The notes beneath the pieces were generated by a model. The model did no database searches and was not told the DNA's origin. It saw only the letters and a list, made by a program, of their open reading frames with translations. Source: Rubinisphaera italica (lineage in GTDB: Bacteria; Planctomycetota; Planctomycetia; Planctomycetales; Planctomycetaceae). Taken from it: a DNA stretch of 64,000 bases. Of the stretch, positions 28,284 to 37,571 are shown piece after piece; position 1 is the first letter of the stretch; every line of letters begins with the position of its first letter. Made by a program: the position numbers and the translations under genes. The stretch lies in assembly GCF_007859715.1 (NCBI RefSeq), contig NZ_SJPG01000001.1:6616364-6680363 (forward strand). Direction: 5' to 3'.

Positions 28284-30626
28284 ATGAAACACTTGTACTT
28301 ATATAACGTAATTGCATTGGCACTCGTCATTTTGTGTCAGGGAACGGCTCAGGCTCGTGATGAACTGTGGCAACCTTACCTGGAATTGGAAGGTCGGGGA
28401 ACGACGATACGTTCTGTCGGTCAAGGAACGTTGTTTGCACCGATCTGGCAGGATGAAGAGTCGCTGATATTCGCCGACATTCGTGGACTCGGAACCGATG
28501 GGGATGCCGGTGAAGGGAATTTCGGAGTCGCCTACCGAAAAATCATCGATACTCAATATATTCTCGGCGCAAACATTTTCTATGACTTCCGTCATAGCGA
28601 AGTGAATAACGAATACCATCAGGGAGCTTTCGGGCTGGAGTTCTTAACCACCGATAGCGGCCTGAGATTTAATGCATATGTTCCTGATCAAGGAGTCAAA
28701 TATGCCACTCAGGCGAATGCCGCGTTCATTCAGGGAGGAACTGTGGTCGTTCAGCAGGGACTCGAAGCCGCCTACTGGGGACTTGATCTGGAAGCCGAGC
28801 GATTACTCTGGCATCGTACTAGTTGTGACAATTGCACGACAAACCGCCATCTGGGAAATCTGGATATGGAATTGTGGGCTTCGATCGGTGTGTTTCATTT
28901 CGATAACGATGCCGCCAATTTCAGAAATATCACTGGTCCACGTGCTCGAACAGAGCTCCGACTTTATGACGTTCCCGGTCTCGGACAAGACTCGCGAGTT
29001 GTTCTGAGCGGACAATATGAATATGACGAAGTCCGTAGTGATGTCTTTGGGGCGATGGTTAACTTGCGAATTCCGATTGGCCCTGGCGGATCGAAAAAAA
29101 CTTATCGTCTGCAAGGTCTGGACCGGAGAATGGTGGCTCCTATTGTCCGAGATATTGATATTGTCACGAATACTGGTGCCTTCGGGGCTCCCGAAATGGC
29201 CAAGTTTTCGACGAATCTTCTTCCAATTAGCAATGTTACGACCATCGATGGAAATACTGTAGATCCCGAAGGGGACTTCTTCGCAGCAGGCCCCAATTCT
29301 CTTGTATTATTCGACGGCTCATTTTCGACAATCACAGCGGATACAACCTTCCAGTTTAATGATGGACAGGTCGCATTGGGCGGAGGCAGTTCGATACAAG
29401 TGATCGGTTGCGATACTGGTTCTATTGCCACGTTAACGGCTCCCGGCACAAGACCACTCATTGATGGAGGACTCAATCCAATTGATCTGTTCACACTGGC
29501 CCAGGACAACACCATTCAGGGCTTGGATTTGAGTGGTGGTGACGTTGGAATATATGGAGATGGTGTAGGTGGATTTACGATCGATGGAAATAATATTTCC
29601 GGCGCTGCACTGGGGGGAATTTATCTTGAAAACAATCTTGGCGGGGGAGTTGTAGAGAATAATAATTCTTCGAACAACGATTTCTTTGGAATTGATGTTG
29701 GAGGAGCCGATTTGCTTTCACTATCGAACAATACGGCAAATCGTAATGGCGTACTGGGCATGCTGATTGATGGTGTTGATGGTGATGTCAGCGGGAATAC
29801 CACAAACGAAAATGTTGAAGATGGTCTTGTCATTTTGGGAGATGTCTCAGGAAGCCTGATCAATAACATGGCATTGAATAATGGTCTCATCGGAAGTTCC
29901 GGAACAGGCATAGTCATTCTCGGAGATATCAATACGTCAGGAAACGCTGTCGGAATCTCTGGAAATTTTGCAAATGGCAATTACGATGAAGGAATTTTTC
30001 TGCTTGGCGATGTGAACGGTCCGATCAGCAATAATACAACGAACAATAACGGTGAAGATGGCTTTCAGATTTTCGATGTCGATGTTCTGTTTACCAACAA
30101 TACCTCAAACGGCAATGGGGATGATGGTTTCGATTTTGACAGACTGCTCAGCGGAGGTCAAATTGTAAACAACTCGGCTAGTGGTAATGCAGAGAGTGGT
30201 TTTGATTTTGATGACGACATACTCGCAGGCAGCCTCATTAGTGGAAACACCTCTAACAATAATTCCGAATTTGGCTATGACTTCTTCGATATGAATGGTG
30301 AATTCCGAAATAACCTTGCCGATTCCAACATACTGGATGGATTCAATTTTGCAGATGTTGGAGCCGGAGGCATTTTTGAAGGAAATACCGCGAATGGAAA
30401 TTTGGATGGCTTCTACTTTGATGAGAACAACGGCCTTTTCAGAAACAATGTCGCAACCAATAACACAGAAGATGGTTTTGACATTCTGATTAACAACAGC
30501 ACTTTTACAGGGAATGTCGCAAATAATAACGACGAACTTGGCTACAACTTTGTATTTCCCAATAACGGGACTGCAACGATGAATACAGGAAGTGGGAATA
30601 CAAATGGCGGTAACACGTTTCCATAA
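28284..30626 (+). CDS. Inverse-autotransporter-like outer-membrane protein with beta-helix passenger
   Basis: ATG 28284 has GAGGA nine bases upstream and starts a signal peptide (YNVIALALVILCQGTAQARDE). Residues about 30-265 resemble the intimin/invasin inverse-autotransporter beta-barrel: YLELEGRGT, DIRGLGTDGDAGEGNFGVAYR, GANIFYDFRHSEVNNEYHQG, GLEFLTTDSGLRFNAYVP, VVLSGQYEYDEV. From about 290 to the end there is a right-handed parallel beta-helix. It is built of more than a dozen Asn/Gly-rich turns (NNTANRNG, NNTTNNNGEDGFQIF, NNVATNNTEDGFDIL) typical of pectate-lyase-like folds. The barrel would anchor in the outer membrane with the C-terminal helix exported. No catalytic residues are evident. 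Adhesion or glycan binding is inferred. Confidence 0.82.
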   Translation: MKHLYLYNVIALALVILCQGTAQARDELWQPYLELEGRGTTIRSVGQGTLFAPIWQDEESLIFADIRGLGTDGDAGEGNFGVAYRKIIDTQYILGANIFYDFRHSEVNNEYHQGAFGLEFLTTDSGLRFNAYVPDQGVKYATQANAAFIQGGTVVVQQGLEAAYWGLDLEAERLLWHRTSCDNCTTNRHLGNLDMELWASIGVFHFDNDAANFRNITGPRARTELRLYDVPGLGQDSRVVLSGQYEYDEVRSDVFGAMVNLRIPIGPGGSKKTYRLQGLDRRMVAPIVRDIDIVTNTGAFGAPEMAKFSTNLLPISNVTTIDGNTVDPEGDFFAAGPNSLVLFDGSFSTITADTTFQFNDGQVALGGGSSIQVIGCDTGSIATLTAPGTRPLIDGGLNPIDLFTLAQDNTIQGLDLSGGDVGIYGDGVGGFTIDGNNISGAALGGIYLENNLGGGVVENNNSSNNDFFGIDVGGADLLSLSNNTANRNGVLGMLIDGVDGDVSGNTTNENVEDGLVILGDVSGSLINNMALNNGLIGSSGTGIVILGDINTSGNAVGISGNFANGNYDEGIFLLGDVNGPISNNTTNNNGEDGFQIFDVDVLFTNNTSNGNGDDGFDFDRLLSGGQIVNNSASGNAESGFDFDDDILAGSLISGNTSNNNSEFGYDFFDMNGEFRNNLADSNILDGFNFADVGAGGIFEGNTANGNLDGFYFDENNGLFRNNVATNNTEDGFDILINNSTFTGNVANNNDELGYNFVFPNNGTATMNTGSGNTNGGNTFP

Positions 30627-30804
30627 TAATTGGATTGAAGTTTCGGCTTTGTGAATTTCAAACCTCACAAGAGTTTGCAAGCCGTGAACGATCTCAACCC
30701 CTGGCATTCGACAAATGTCAATTAAATCTGGACACGAGTTGATTATTCCAGAATCCCATGCACTCCAAAACCGAATCCGCCTTATTCAGCGATGCGCTGT
30801 TGGT

Positions 30805-30826
30805 CTGTTCCAATTAAATATCAGTG
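30805..30826 (+). repeat. 22-nt inverted-repeat partner, left
   Basis: CTGTTCCAATTAAATATCAGTG occurs here and, as its exact reverse complement, at 35856-35877. The two bracket the sulfatase, isomerase and phosphatase genes. Confidence 0.8.
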
Positions 30827-30869
30827 TGACACTGGTTCGTGCCAGAGATATAACGGAAAATAATTAAAC

Positions 30870-30957
30870 CCGGGTGACGGGGCGCTCTCGAAGAGAAGCC
30901 CCCGAATGATTAAACGTCCGGGGGCTTCCGCTGAAGCGGAGCGCCCCCGCCACCCTG
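30870..30957. repeat. Long imperfect palindromic element, copy 2
   Basis: Reverse-complement copy of the element at 10781-10873. GGGGCGCTCTCGAAGAGAAGC and CGTCCGGGGGCTTCCGCTGA arms, ending in CGCCCCCGCCACCCT. Arms are conserved, the central loop differs, and the inner stem has changed (CCCCCGAATG/CGTCCGGGGG), which suggests that structure is maintained. Confidence 0.85.
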
Positions 30958-31396
30958 GAAGACCTTTTCAAGATGTATGATGTATAAGGAAATCCGGTTT
31001 CCAATTGGAACAGGGTTTAGACGAATTTGTTGCACGCTACATGCAAGTCATCAAGAGTGAAACGGCACCGTCAATAAAAAATTAATCCGTCCAGAATGAC
31101 TGATTGATTGATTATTCGTTAGTTCAAACATCAGGATAGTCCGGTCGATTGCTTGTCACCAGGCTGAGTGACCCGCTCCGGTGCCGTCCCTTTCCGCGCT
31201 TGGCTGGTCAGAGTTCATAATGTTCTCTCTGTTGTGATTTTCGCTGAGAATTGACCTGAGAGGATTTAACGAAGACAATGCAACGGGGAATCAATTTGTG
31301 TTCCTTGCTGCCTGAGTCCTGTGGTTTTCTTTTTCGCGGATGCAGGTTAGGCTCCAAATTGTGCAATATGCGCGAATCGCACTTGGAATTTTCAAC

Positions 31397-32800
31397 ATGT
31401 TTCACCAATACATTCTACAAGCGATTATTCTATTCGCGGTAGTCATTCCACAGCTCAAGTTTTCGCGGCCTGTTAATGCCGAACAGCCGACGCGTCCCAA
31501 TATTGTCATGATCCTTGCCGATGACCAGTCGTATCGTGATTTCGGGTTCATGGGAAATCCGCTGGTAAAGACACCTCATCTGGATCAATTGGCGGCTGAG
31601 TCCGCTCGGTTTCCGAATGGCTATGTTCCAATGTCTGTCTGCCGACCTTCGCTGGCGACATTGCTGACGGGTTTATATCCGCATCAGCATGGCATCCACT
31701 TTAATCATCCTCCGCCTGGATTGAGCCGAATGCGGGAGATGACTGCTCAGGAGTATCGAAAGACACGTGCGAAAGCCGAACATTTGATCCGAGAAGTGCC
31801 GACCCTTCCCAGACTTCTGACAGAATCCGGTTACGTTTCATTTCAGGCAGGCAAGCATTGGGAAGGTGGTTTCAAAAACGCAGGTTTCACCCATGGCATG
31901 ACGACCGGATTGCCGGCAGACATCTCCGATGCAATTCACGGCACCCGCGAGCAGAAGAATGGAGAATGGGTCGCGCATGGCAATGGCGATGCCGGACTGG
32001 TAATTGGCCGGACAACAATGCAACCCGTCACAGATTTCATTGCCGAGAATGCTGAGTCTCCTTTTTTCCTCTGGTACGCACCGTTCCTGCCACACACTCC
32101 ATTTGATGCCCCTCAGGAATTTTACGATTGTTATGCGGATCGAAATATTCCCGATTACCTTCTGCCATATTATGCGGAAATCGCGAGATTCGATAACACA
32201 GTTGGGCAATTGATGTCGTGCCTCGATCAGCACAATCTTCGGAAGCAAACGATGATCATCTTTGTTTCCGATAATGGATTCCGTCCCGATGCCAGTGGAA
32301 AACCGAAACAGGATAGTCGATCCAAATTATCCAGCGATGAAGATGGTCTGCGAACGCCAATCCTGCTGAACTGGCCAGGTGTCATTTCGCCTGCGGACTA
32401 TCCTCAAATTGTACAGACTATTGATCTGACTCCGACGATCTTAGCGGGGGTTGGATTGTCCAGTAAAGTAACCCCACAAATGCACGGGCTGAATTTATTA
32501 CCTGCTGTGACTGGCGAAGTCGGATTGCCAGATCGCCCGGCGTTTGGAGCCATCTACCCGAACGATGCCGAAGTATTAGGAGACCCCGCTGCACATGCCA
32601 GAGGAGTGTGGGTACGATACGAAAATTATAAATTGATTCTTCCAGGCAAAGGGAAGCAACGTCTCTCCCCTGCCTTTTACGATTTGCGAAGTGATCCCGA
32701 AGAGAATCAGAACCTGATTCACGATGCAAAGTATGCACAGCAGCAAAAACAATTGTCGCAGTTGCTCAAAGAATGGTGGCATGCAGGGACACAAAACTGA
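31397..32800 (+). CDS. Secreted type I sulfatase (variant active-site motif)
   Basis: I start it at ATG 31397, followed by a signal peptide (QYILQAIILFAVVIPQL, cleavage near PVNAEQ); an upstream in-frame start at 31340 adds 19 residues. Metal-binding MILADDQSYRDFG and FVSDNGF motifs fit the sulfatase fold. The active-site region reads SVCRPSLATLLTG. C82 is the predicted formylglycine site, but the Arg of the C-x-P-x-R signature is Leu. The LLTG tail is kept. The substrate is unknown. It is followed by an isomerase gene 43 bases downstream, then a PhoD-like phosphatase, a probable glycan-utilisation operon. Confidence 0.86.
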   Translation: MFHQYILQAIILFAVVIPQLKFSRPVNAEQPTRPNIVMILADDQSYRDFGFMGNPLVKTPHLDQLAAESARFPNGYVPMSVCRPSLATLLTGLYPHQHGIHFNHPPPGLSRMREMTAQEYRKTRAKAEHLIREVPTLPRLLTESGYVSFQAGKHWEGGFKNAGFTHGMTTGLPADISDAIHGTREQKNGEWVAHGNGDAGLVIGRTTMQPVTDFIAENAESPFFLWYAPFLPHTPFDAPQEFYDCYADRNIPDYLLPYYAEIARFDNTVGQLMSCLDQHNLRKQTMIIFVSDNGFRPDASGKPKQDSRSKLSSDEDGLRTPILLNWPGVISPADYPQIVQTIDLTPTILAGVGLSSKVTPQMHGLNLLPAVTGEVGLPDRPAFGAIYPNDAEVLGDPAAHARGVWVRYENYKLILPGKGKQRLSPAFYDLRSDPEENQNLIHDAKYAQQQKQLSQLLKEWWHAGTQN

Positions 32801-32843
32801 AAGAGACATTTTCTCAATCATTAATTATTAGTTGGAGTTAAAT

Positions 32844-33770
32844 ATGAGTATTCAGAACGATTCCCTCTCACGAAGAGCGTTTTGTGGCACGATGGCGGCA
32901 GGTTTGTCAGCTGCGTTACTGCCCGATTCGTCCTGGGCGGCGACCAATGAGTTCCAATTGAAGTACCTCGTTGGCTCCTGCATGTACGGCTACAAACCAC
33001 TGACAGAGATTATTGCGGAGGTTCCGAAAACCGGATCCAATGCGATCGATCTCTGGCCGAAGGTTCATGGAAATCAACGGGAGCAAGTCGATGAAATTGG
33101 TGTCGAAAAAACACGAGAACTGCTCAAAAAGCACAATGTCAATCTTGGATGTATTACGCAGTATAAACTCGGTCCCTTCGGCTTGCAGGACGAAATGCGA
33201 TTTGCCAACTCGTTTGGTTGCCAGACAATGGTGACGGGCGGCAAAGGTCCACGAGGGTTGACTGGTGGCGATCTTAAAAAAGCCGTGGCAACATTTCTTG
33301 AAGAATTGAAACCACATCTTGAAGTTGCGGAAGAAACCGGGGTCACGATTGCCATCGAAAATCATGGCAACAATCTGATCGAATCGCCAGACTCACTCAA
33401 ATGGCTGGCGGAACTTCGGCCATCCAATAATCTGGGAATCGCACTGGCGCCGTATCATCTGCCGCAAGATCCCGAACTGTTGGCTCAATTGATCCGTGAC
33501 CTTGATGATTCTATTTCCGTCTTCTATGCCTGGCAGCATGGCATGGGCTGCATGACTAAACTTCCTAAAGAGCAGGAACTCCTGCAACTGCCGGGGCGAG
33601 GCTCCCTCGACTTTGCTCCCCTGTTGGCGGCATTGAAAACGATTCAATACTCAGGCTGGACGGAAATTTTCATGCATCCGGTCCCCCGCGGTATTCCGAT
33701 TCTCGAAGAGACCTCAGCAGTCACTGCGGAAATTAACCGATCACGAGAATATCTCAAAAAATTGCTGTAG
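32844..33770 (+). CDS. Tat-exported xylose-isomerase-like TIM-barrel protein
   Basis: 308 residues from ATG 32844 (GGAG six bases upstream). The N-terminus carries a twin-arginine signal (SRRAFCGTMAAGLSAALLP). The TIM-barrel domain has IDLWPKVHG, VNLGCITQY, VTIAIENHGNN (metal Glu), LGIALAPYHLP and a C-terminal GWTEIFMHP (Glu and His). Similar proteins follow sulfatases in planctomycete operons. Probable sugar isomerase or epimerase acting in the periplasm; the substrate is unknown. Confidence 0.83.
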   Translation: MSIQNDSLSRRAFCGTMAAGLSAALLPDSSWAATNEFQLKYLVGSCMYGYKPLTEIIAEVPKTGSNAIDLWPKVHGNQREQVDEIGVEKTRELLKKHNVNLGCITQYKLGPFGLQDEMRFANSFGCQTMVTGGKGPRGLTGGDLKKAVATFLEELKPHLEVAEETGVTIAIENHGNNLIESPDSLKWLAELRPSNNLGIALAPYHLPQDPELLAQLIRDLDDSISVFYAWQHGMGCMTKLPKEQELLQLPGRGSLDFAPLLAALKTIQYSGWTEIFMHPVPRGIPILEETSAVTAEINRSREYLKKLL

Positions 33771-33790
33771 GAGAAAACGAGTTTTTTTAT

Positions 33791-33871
33791 TTGCCACAGA
33801 GAGCACAGAGGCCTCAGAGATTGTCAGGAGATGTCTCATATAATCCCCTGAGTGCTCTGTGCTCTTTGTGG
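33791..33871. repeat. Intergenic hairpin with GCCACAGAGAGCACAGAG arms
   Basis: Left arm GCCACAGAGAGCACAGAG pairs with right arm CTCTGTGCTCTTTGTGGC across about 45 bases, in the gap after the isomerase gene. Sequences of this wording recur in many bacterial genomes as intergenic palindromes. It could act as an attenuator between the two genes. Confidence 0.8.
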
Positions 33872-33948
33872 CTTAAATTTAAAGTATCGCAATCTGTGCG
33901 AATTCGTGACAAGGTCATATAAAACGAAATAAAATTGAAACCGATTTC

Positions 33949-35799
33949 ATGCTTAAAAATTACCTTATTGCTCTCATTGTGTTTTTTAGCATTTGCTCAA
34001 ACGTGACTCTGGCCCAATCAAATTTCTGGCCAGATCCTACTTCCAATGAAGTCCTGCCCTATGAAACAACCGGATTGGTTAACGGCCCTCTCTTAGGCAG
34101 ACCCGCAGATGATGCGGTTCGTTTGTGGATTCAAACCAGGGAGCCCGTTGAGTTTGAAATTCTCTACTCAGAACATCTGCCACTCGATGGTGAGTCTCAA
34201 GCAGTATCCAGTCGAACAATTGCAGAGGCAGCCAATACGGGTATCGTGGATCTCGCCGGTCTGAAGTCGAACACTCGTTATTATTATGGGGTTCGTATTC
34301 AGAATATGCTGGCCGATTTGCGGGAATCGATTGATGATCCGTGGCCTTCCTTTCGCACTCTGCCAAATTCAAGTGACGCCAAAGATGAGACATACAATCC
34401 GGAAGGGGTATTCAATGTCCGCTTTGCGGTGGGACATTGTGCGTCGCAGGCTCCTGTGGAATCGGGAGGGCAATACGCCAGCACCCCGGCTTATACGACA
34501 TTGCTCAAGCAACATGCCGATGAGGCGATGTTCGCGATTGTCAACGGAGATATCATTTACGAAGCGGAACGGGATGGGACGCTGGAAGGTGTTCGGGAAA
34601 ATTATGAACTCTATTTTTCACGAGGCCGATCCTTCTCGAAACTGTTTCGACATGTGCCGGGTTTGTTTACCTTTGATGACCATGATGTGGGCTGGGATAT
34701 TCATGGATGCGGGGAAATTGGTCTGAAAGAGGGACCGCATTTGATCCGGGATATTGGACTCCAAGGCTATCGAGATTTCATCGGCTGGGCAAATTATGCA
34801 GGTCCACAAACCGGAAGCCTGCGGTTTGGCAAAGCCGAGATGAAGTCCGGCTCGGATATTCTTTTCGATCCTCAAGCTGATTTTTCCGATCTGGATCCTC
34901 AAACGGTCAGCACGATCCATCTGGGAAATTTCACACGCGAGGCAAAATCTCCCAAACGTCAAAATCAGGCTCCCAAAAATTCAGGAGTCTATGGCCTGGT
35001 CGAAGTGGTCGATGCTCAACACCTGAAAATCACACCAGCTGCTCGTGTTGATGAATCAATCCCTTACAGCATCGGCACGCATCATTACTACGACTGGCAG
35101 GTTTCAAATTGTCATTTCTTTGCGCTCGATACCCGTGGCGAGCGATCCAATAGGAATCCAAAAAACCGTGAAGATCCGAGTCTATTCATTCTGGGGCCTG
35201 CTCAGGAAAAATGGTTAATTGACGGGATGCAGAATACACAAGCCGAGTTCATCTTTCTGATTTCTCCCGATCCGTGGATGGTGTATCACACAGCCGCCCA
35301 TGTGAACAAAGAACCGGGAGCCGATAAAGACGACAAGGGCGATGGCTTCCCCTCATTTGTCCATCAGCGGGAGAAACTTCTGGATCTCATGGATCAAATC
35401 AAGAAGCCGATTCTGATTTTCACCGGCGATGTTCATGCCTCCGCTTCCATCAAAATCACAGATAATGTCTGGGAAATGATGTGCGGGCCTCTGGGCTCAA
35501 CAGGGCATCCATTGGGAACGCTGGGTAATCCCCCCACAGGAGGAATGTGGTCGAGCATGGGAAGAGACGTGGAAATGCGCTGGGTAGCGGGTTTTCCGAA
35601 CAATTTGCCTTATCAGCGGATCAGGAATACATTTTATGGAATGGTGCAGGTCAATAATGTACTGAAAGTCGCCTCACCGGAAGGAAATCAACCTCAGTGG
35701 ACCGCCTTTGACGAGCCAACCGTTACCATTCGCTGGCACGATGGCTATAATGGCTCGCTGATGTACGCAGAAACAATCTCAACGATGGATGCTCGTTAA
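33949..35799 (+). CDS. PhoD-like exported metallophosphatase
   Basis: 616 residues with a signal peptide (IALIVFFSICSNVTLAQ). A fibronectin-like N-terminal domain (about 40-130) ends in GLKSNTRYYYGVRI. The PhoD metallophosphatase core follows: FAVGHCASQAP, FAIVNGDIIYEAERDG, GLFTFDDHDVGWDIHG, HYYDWQVSNCHFFALDTRGERS and LIFTGDVHASASI. These Asp, His and Asn residues are the usual metal ligands; phospho-mono- or diesterase activity is expected. It is a larger variant than Bacillus PhoD and is often found beside sulfatases in this phylum. A 22-nt repeat pair lies just beyond its 3' end. Confidence 0.85.
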   Translation: MLKNYLIALIVFFSICSNVTLAQSNFWPDPTSNEVLPYETTGLVNGPLLGRPADDAVRLWIQTREPVEFEILYSEHLPLDGESQAVSSRTIAEAANTGIVDLAGLKSNTRYYYGVRIQNMLADLRESIDDPWPSFRTLPNSSDAKDETYNPEGVFNVRFAVGHCASQAPVESGGQYASTPAYTTLLKQHADEAMFAIVNGDIIYEAERDGTLEGVRENYELYFSRGRSFSKLFRHVPGLFTFDDHDVGWDIHGCGEIGLKEGPHLIRDIGLQGYRDFIGWANYAGPQTGSLRFGKAEMKSGSDILFDPQADFSDLDPQTVSTIHLGNFTREAKSPKRQNQAPKNSGVYGLVEVVDAQHLKITPAARVDESIPYSIGTHHYYDWQVSNCHFFALDTRGERSNRNPKNREDPSLFILGPAQEKWLIDGMQNTQAEFIFLISPDPWMVYHTAAHVNKEPGADKDDKGDGFPSFVHQREKLLDLMDQIKKPILIFTGDVHASASIKITDNVWEMMCGPLGSTGHPLGTLGNPPTGGMWSSMGRDVEMRWVAGFPNNLPYQRIRNTFYGMVQVNNVLKVASPEGNQPQWTAFDEPTVTIRWHDGYNGSLMYAETISTMDAR

Positions 35800-35855
35800 G
35801 AGTTTTCATCAATCAAACACTTTATTGGATTGTTTCAATTAAATTTCCGGGGTGC

Positions 35856-35877
35856 CACTGATATTTAATTGGAACAG
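35856..35877 (-). repeat. 22-nt inverted-repeat partner, right
   Basis: Exact reverse complement of 30805-30826. A related TTTCAATTAAAT half lies just upstream at 35833-35844, so a local hairpin is also possible. Confidence 0.8.
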
Positions 35878-35911
35878 AACATTAGTTAATAACTTTATAA
35901 GGTAGACGCTC

Positions 35912-36499
35912 ATGTCTCAGGAAAAAGTTCTCATCATCATTGGCGATGCTTCTGAAACGCTCGATACTCTGTATCCCTTTTATCGACTGATCGAAGCAGG
36001 ATTTAAGCCCGTCGTCGCTGCTCCCGAAAAGCGGAAGTATCAGATGGTGATGCATGAAGTGAAGCCAGGCTGGACGATCACCAAAGAATGGGAAGGCTAC
36101 ACGATTGACGCCGAAGTCAGCTTTTCGGAAATCAATCCCGAGGAATATGCAGGGATCATGTTTTCTGGCGGACGTGCTCCCGAATACATTCGCTACGATG
36201 AAGACCTCGTGCGGGCCACTCGTCATTTCTTCGAAGCCGGCAAGCCGATTGCCAGCGTTTGTCACGGCGTGGAAATTCCAGCCTATGCTGATTGTGTTCG
36301 CGATCGTCGTATGGCCACTGTGCCTAAATGCAAATTCGACTTGGAAGTTTGTGGCGGCATTTTTGTCGATGAAGCCTGTGTCATTGACGGCAACCTGATC
36401 AGCGGTCGTACCTTCCATGACAACGGCCACTATCTTGGTCCGTGGATTAAACTCCTGGAAGAAGCCCGAGCGAATAAAGAAACCACTGTCAAAGCTTGA
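35912..36499 (+). CDS. DJ-1/PfpI family protein
   Basis: 195-residue cytoplasmic class I glutamine-amidotransferase-like protein. E15 and the nucleophile elbow ASVCHGVEI (C117, H118) match the conserved Glu-Cys-His set of DJ-1/PfpI. Members act as stress-induced glyoxalase/deglycase, chaperone or peptidase, and the exact activity is not settled by sequence. Start ATG 35912 has AAGG eleven bases upstream. It stands alone, with an opposed terminator before the next gene. Confidence 0.88.
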   Translation: MSQEKVLIIIGDASETLDTLYPFYRLIEAGFKPVVAAPEKRKYQMVMHEVKPGWTITKEWEGYTIDAEVSFSEINPEEYAGIMFSGGRAPEYIRYDEDLVRATRHFFEAGKPIASVCHGVEIPAYADCVRDRRMATVPKCKFDLEVCGGIFVDEACVIDGNLISGRTFHDNGHYLGPWIKLLEEARANKETTVKA

Positions 36500-36672
36500 G
36501 GATGGTGTGCGAAGGAGGAACACCTGTTTAAGATTGTTCGTGCAACAACGAAGACCGGATTTCAATATCCCGCGTAAAGTTTGCATTACTACGCAGTACT
36601 GAGCAGCTCCAATTGAGAATCAATGGGACTGCTTTTCAAAACTGATTAATAGTCATTCGTGTTGTTTTGCAT

Positions 36673-36698
36673 AAAAAAAGGGAGCACGAATGCTCCCT
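36673..36698 (-). terminator. Rho-independent terminator of the PDZ gene
   Basis: GGGAGCA, a four-base loop and TGCTCCC form a stem; on the minus strand a run of seven T follows. It ends the gene at 36723-37316. Confidence 0.85.
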
Positions 36699-36722
36699 GA
36701 GTCTACTGTTGAACTTGCTGAA

Positions 36723-37316
36723 TTATGGGGCAAGAGGAACGGGGCGTCTTGGTGGGCCGGAGGGGCCTTTTCGGTGACGGCCCAGGTCGACAGTCTCTTC
36801 TTTTACCTGAGTAGTTGCATGGTAGATATAACGGACTTTCGTCGGACCATAGTGGTTGTCCATCTGCACGATCTGCCAGGGTTCGTTTCGATTTCTGCGT
36901 TTCATGTTGTTGGCAATTGTGATTTTATCGAGACGGGTAATCACATCGCCCGACTGCAAACCGAGATCGTGCAGGGGTGAGTTTGGGTCCAGATCCATAA
37001 TCCGTGCTCCCCAGAATGGAATTGGTCGTCCACCAGTTGAGATTTGCATGTATTGTGCGAGGAATGTCCCTTGCAGCATTGTTGAATAATAACCTTCAGG
37101 AGCAGGAACAACCATTGCGGCTTTTCGGGGATCGTTATTCGCAGGATCATCAACAGCGGCACCATATGCAAAGTCGGAGACTTCAACCGGGTCTTCATCT
37201 GGTTGTGGCACCGTTTGGGCATGGACATCTGAAACTGCCAGAGTCAGGAGCAGACAAGCGATGAGCGAAAAGCTGCCTGGTTGCTTAAGTTGGTGAAAAG
37301 CTTTCTGAAATGTCAT
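36723..37316 (-). CDS. Exported PDZ-domain protein of unknown function
   Basis: 197 residues from ATG 37316 (AGGG upstream); an earlier in-frame start adds residues without character. A signal peptide covers about 1-33 (IACLLLTLAVSDVHAQ). After a Pro/Glu-rich spacer, a PDZ-like fold is visible: GARIMDLDPNSPLHDLGLQSGDVITRLDK, the classic carboxylate-binding/helix segment of PDZ domains. The C-terminus is a basic RHRKGPSGPPRRPVP tail. Probably a periplasmic scaffold. It stands alone with its own terminator. Confidence 0.7.
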   Translation of the reverse strand: MTFQKAFHQLKQPGSFSLIACLLLTLAVSDVHAQTVPQPDEDPVEVSDFAYGAAVDDPANNDPRKAAMVVPAPEGYYSTMLQGTFLAQYMQISTGGRPIPFWGARIMDLDPNSPLHDLGLQSGDVITRLDKITIANNMKRRNRNEPWQIVQMDNHYGPTKVRYIYHATTQVKEETVDLGRHRKGPSGPPRRPVPLAP

Positions 37317-37571
37317 GTCTTTAGCCCTGTTAAGATATTGAGGTCGAGAAATGCATTGGATCCCATTGGATTCGAAACGCAAGGTTCTCACACTAATCAC
37401 GGTAACGGACCAAAGTCCATTGGACATGATGCGATAAGATCAATATCAAAGAGGATTTGTTGATTAAGTTGGGCTGATATGAATATGCCAATAGTTGCGA
37501 TTATTGCTGTGCTCGACTGAACATCATAACAAGAACGTCGAGCGTTATTCCCCTTCATCAGACCAATCGAC

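Larger units (their letters stand above)
30627..31396. other. Repeat-rich intergenic region
   Basis: 770 bases with no recognisable gene. It contains a 22-nt sequence repeated in inverse at 35856-35877, the second palindromic element (30870-30957), and a distant ACGGCACCG/CGGTGCCGT pair at 31064-31187. Confidence 0.55.

Noticed and set aside
31064..31187. ACGGCACCG/CGGTGCCGT inverted pair
   Set aside because: Only nine bases separated by over 100; may be chance.
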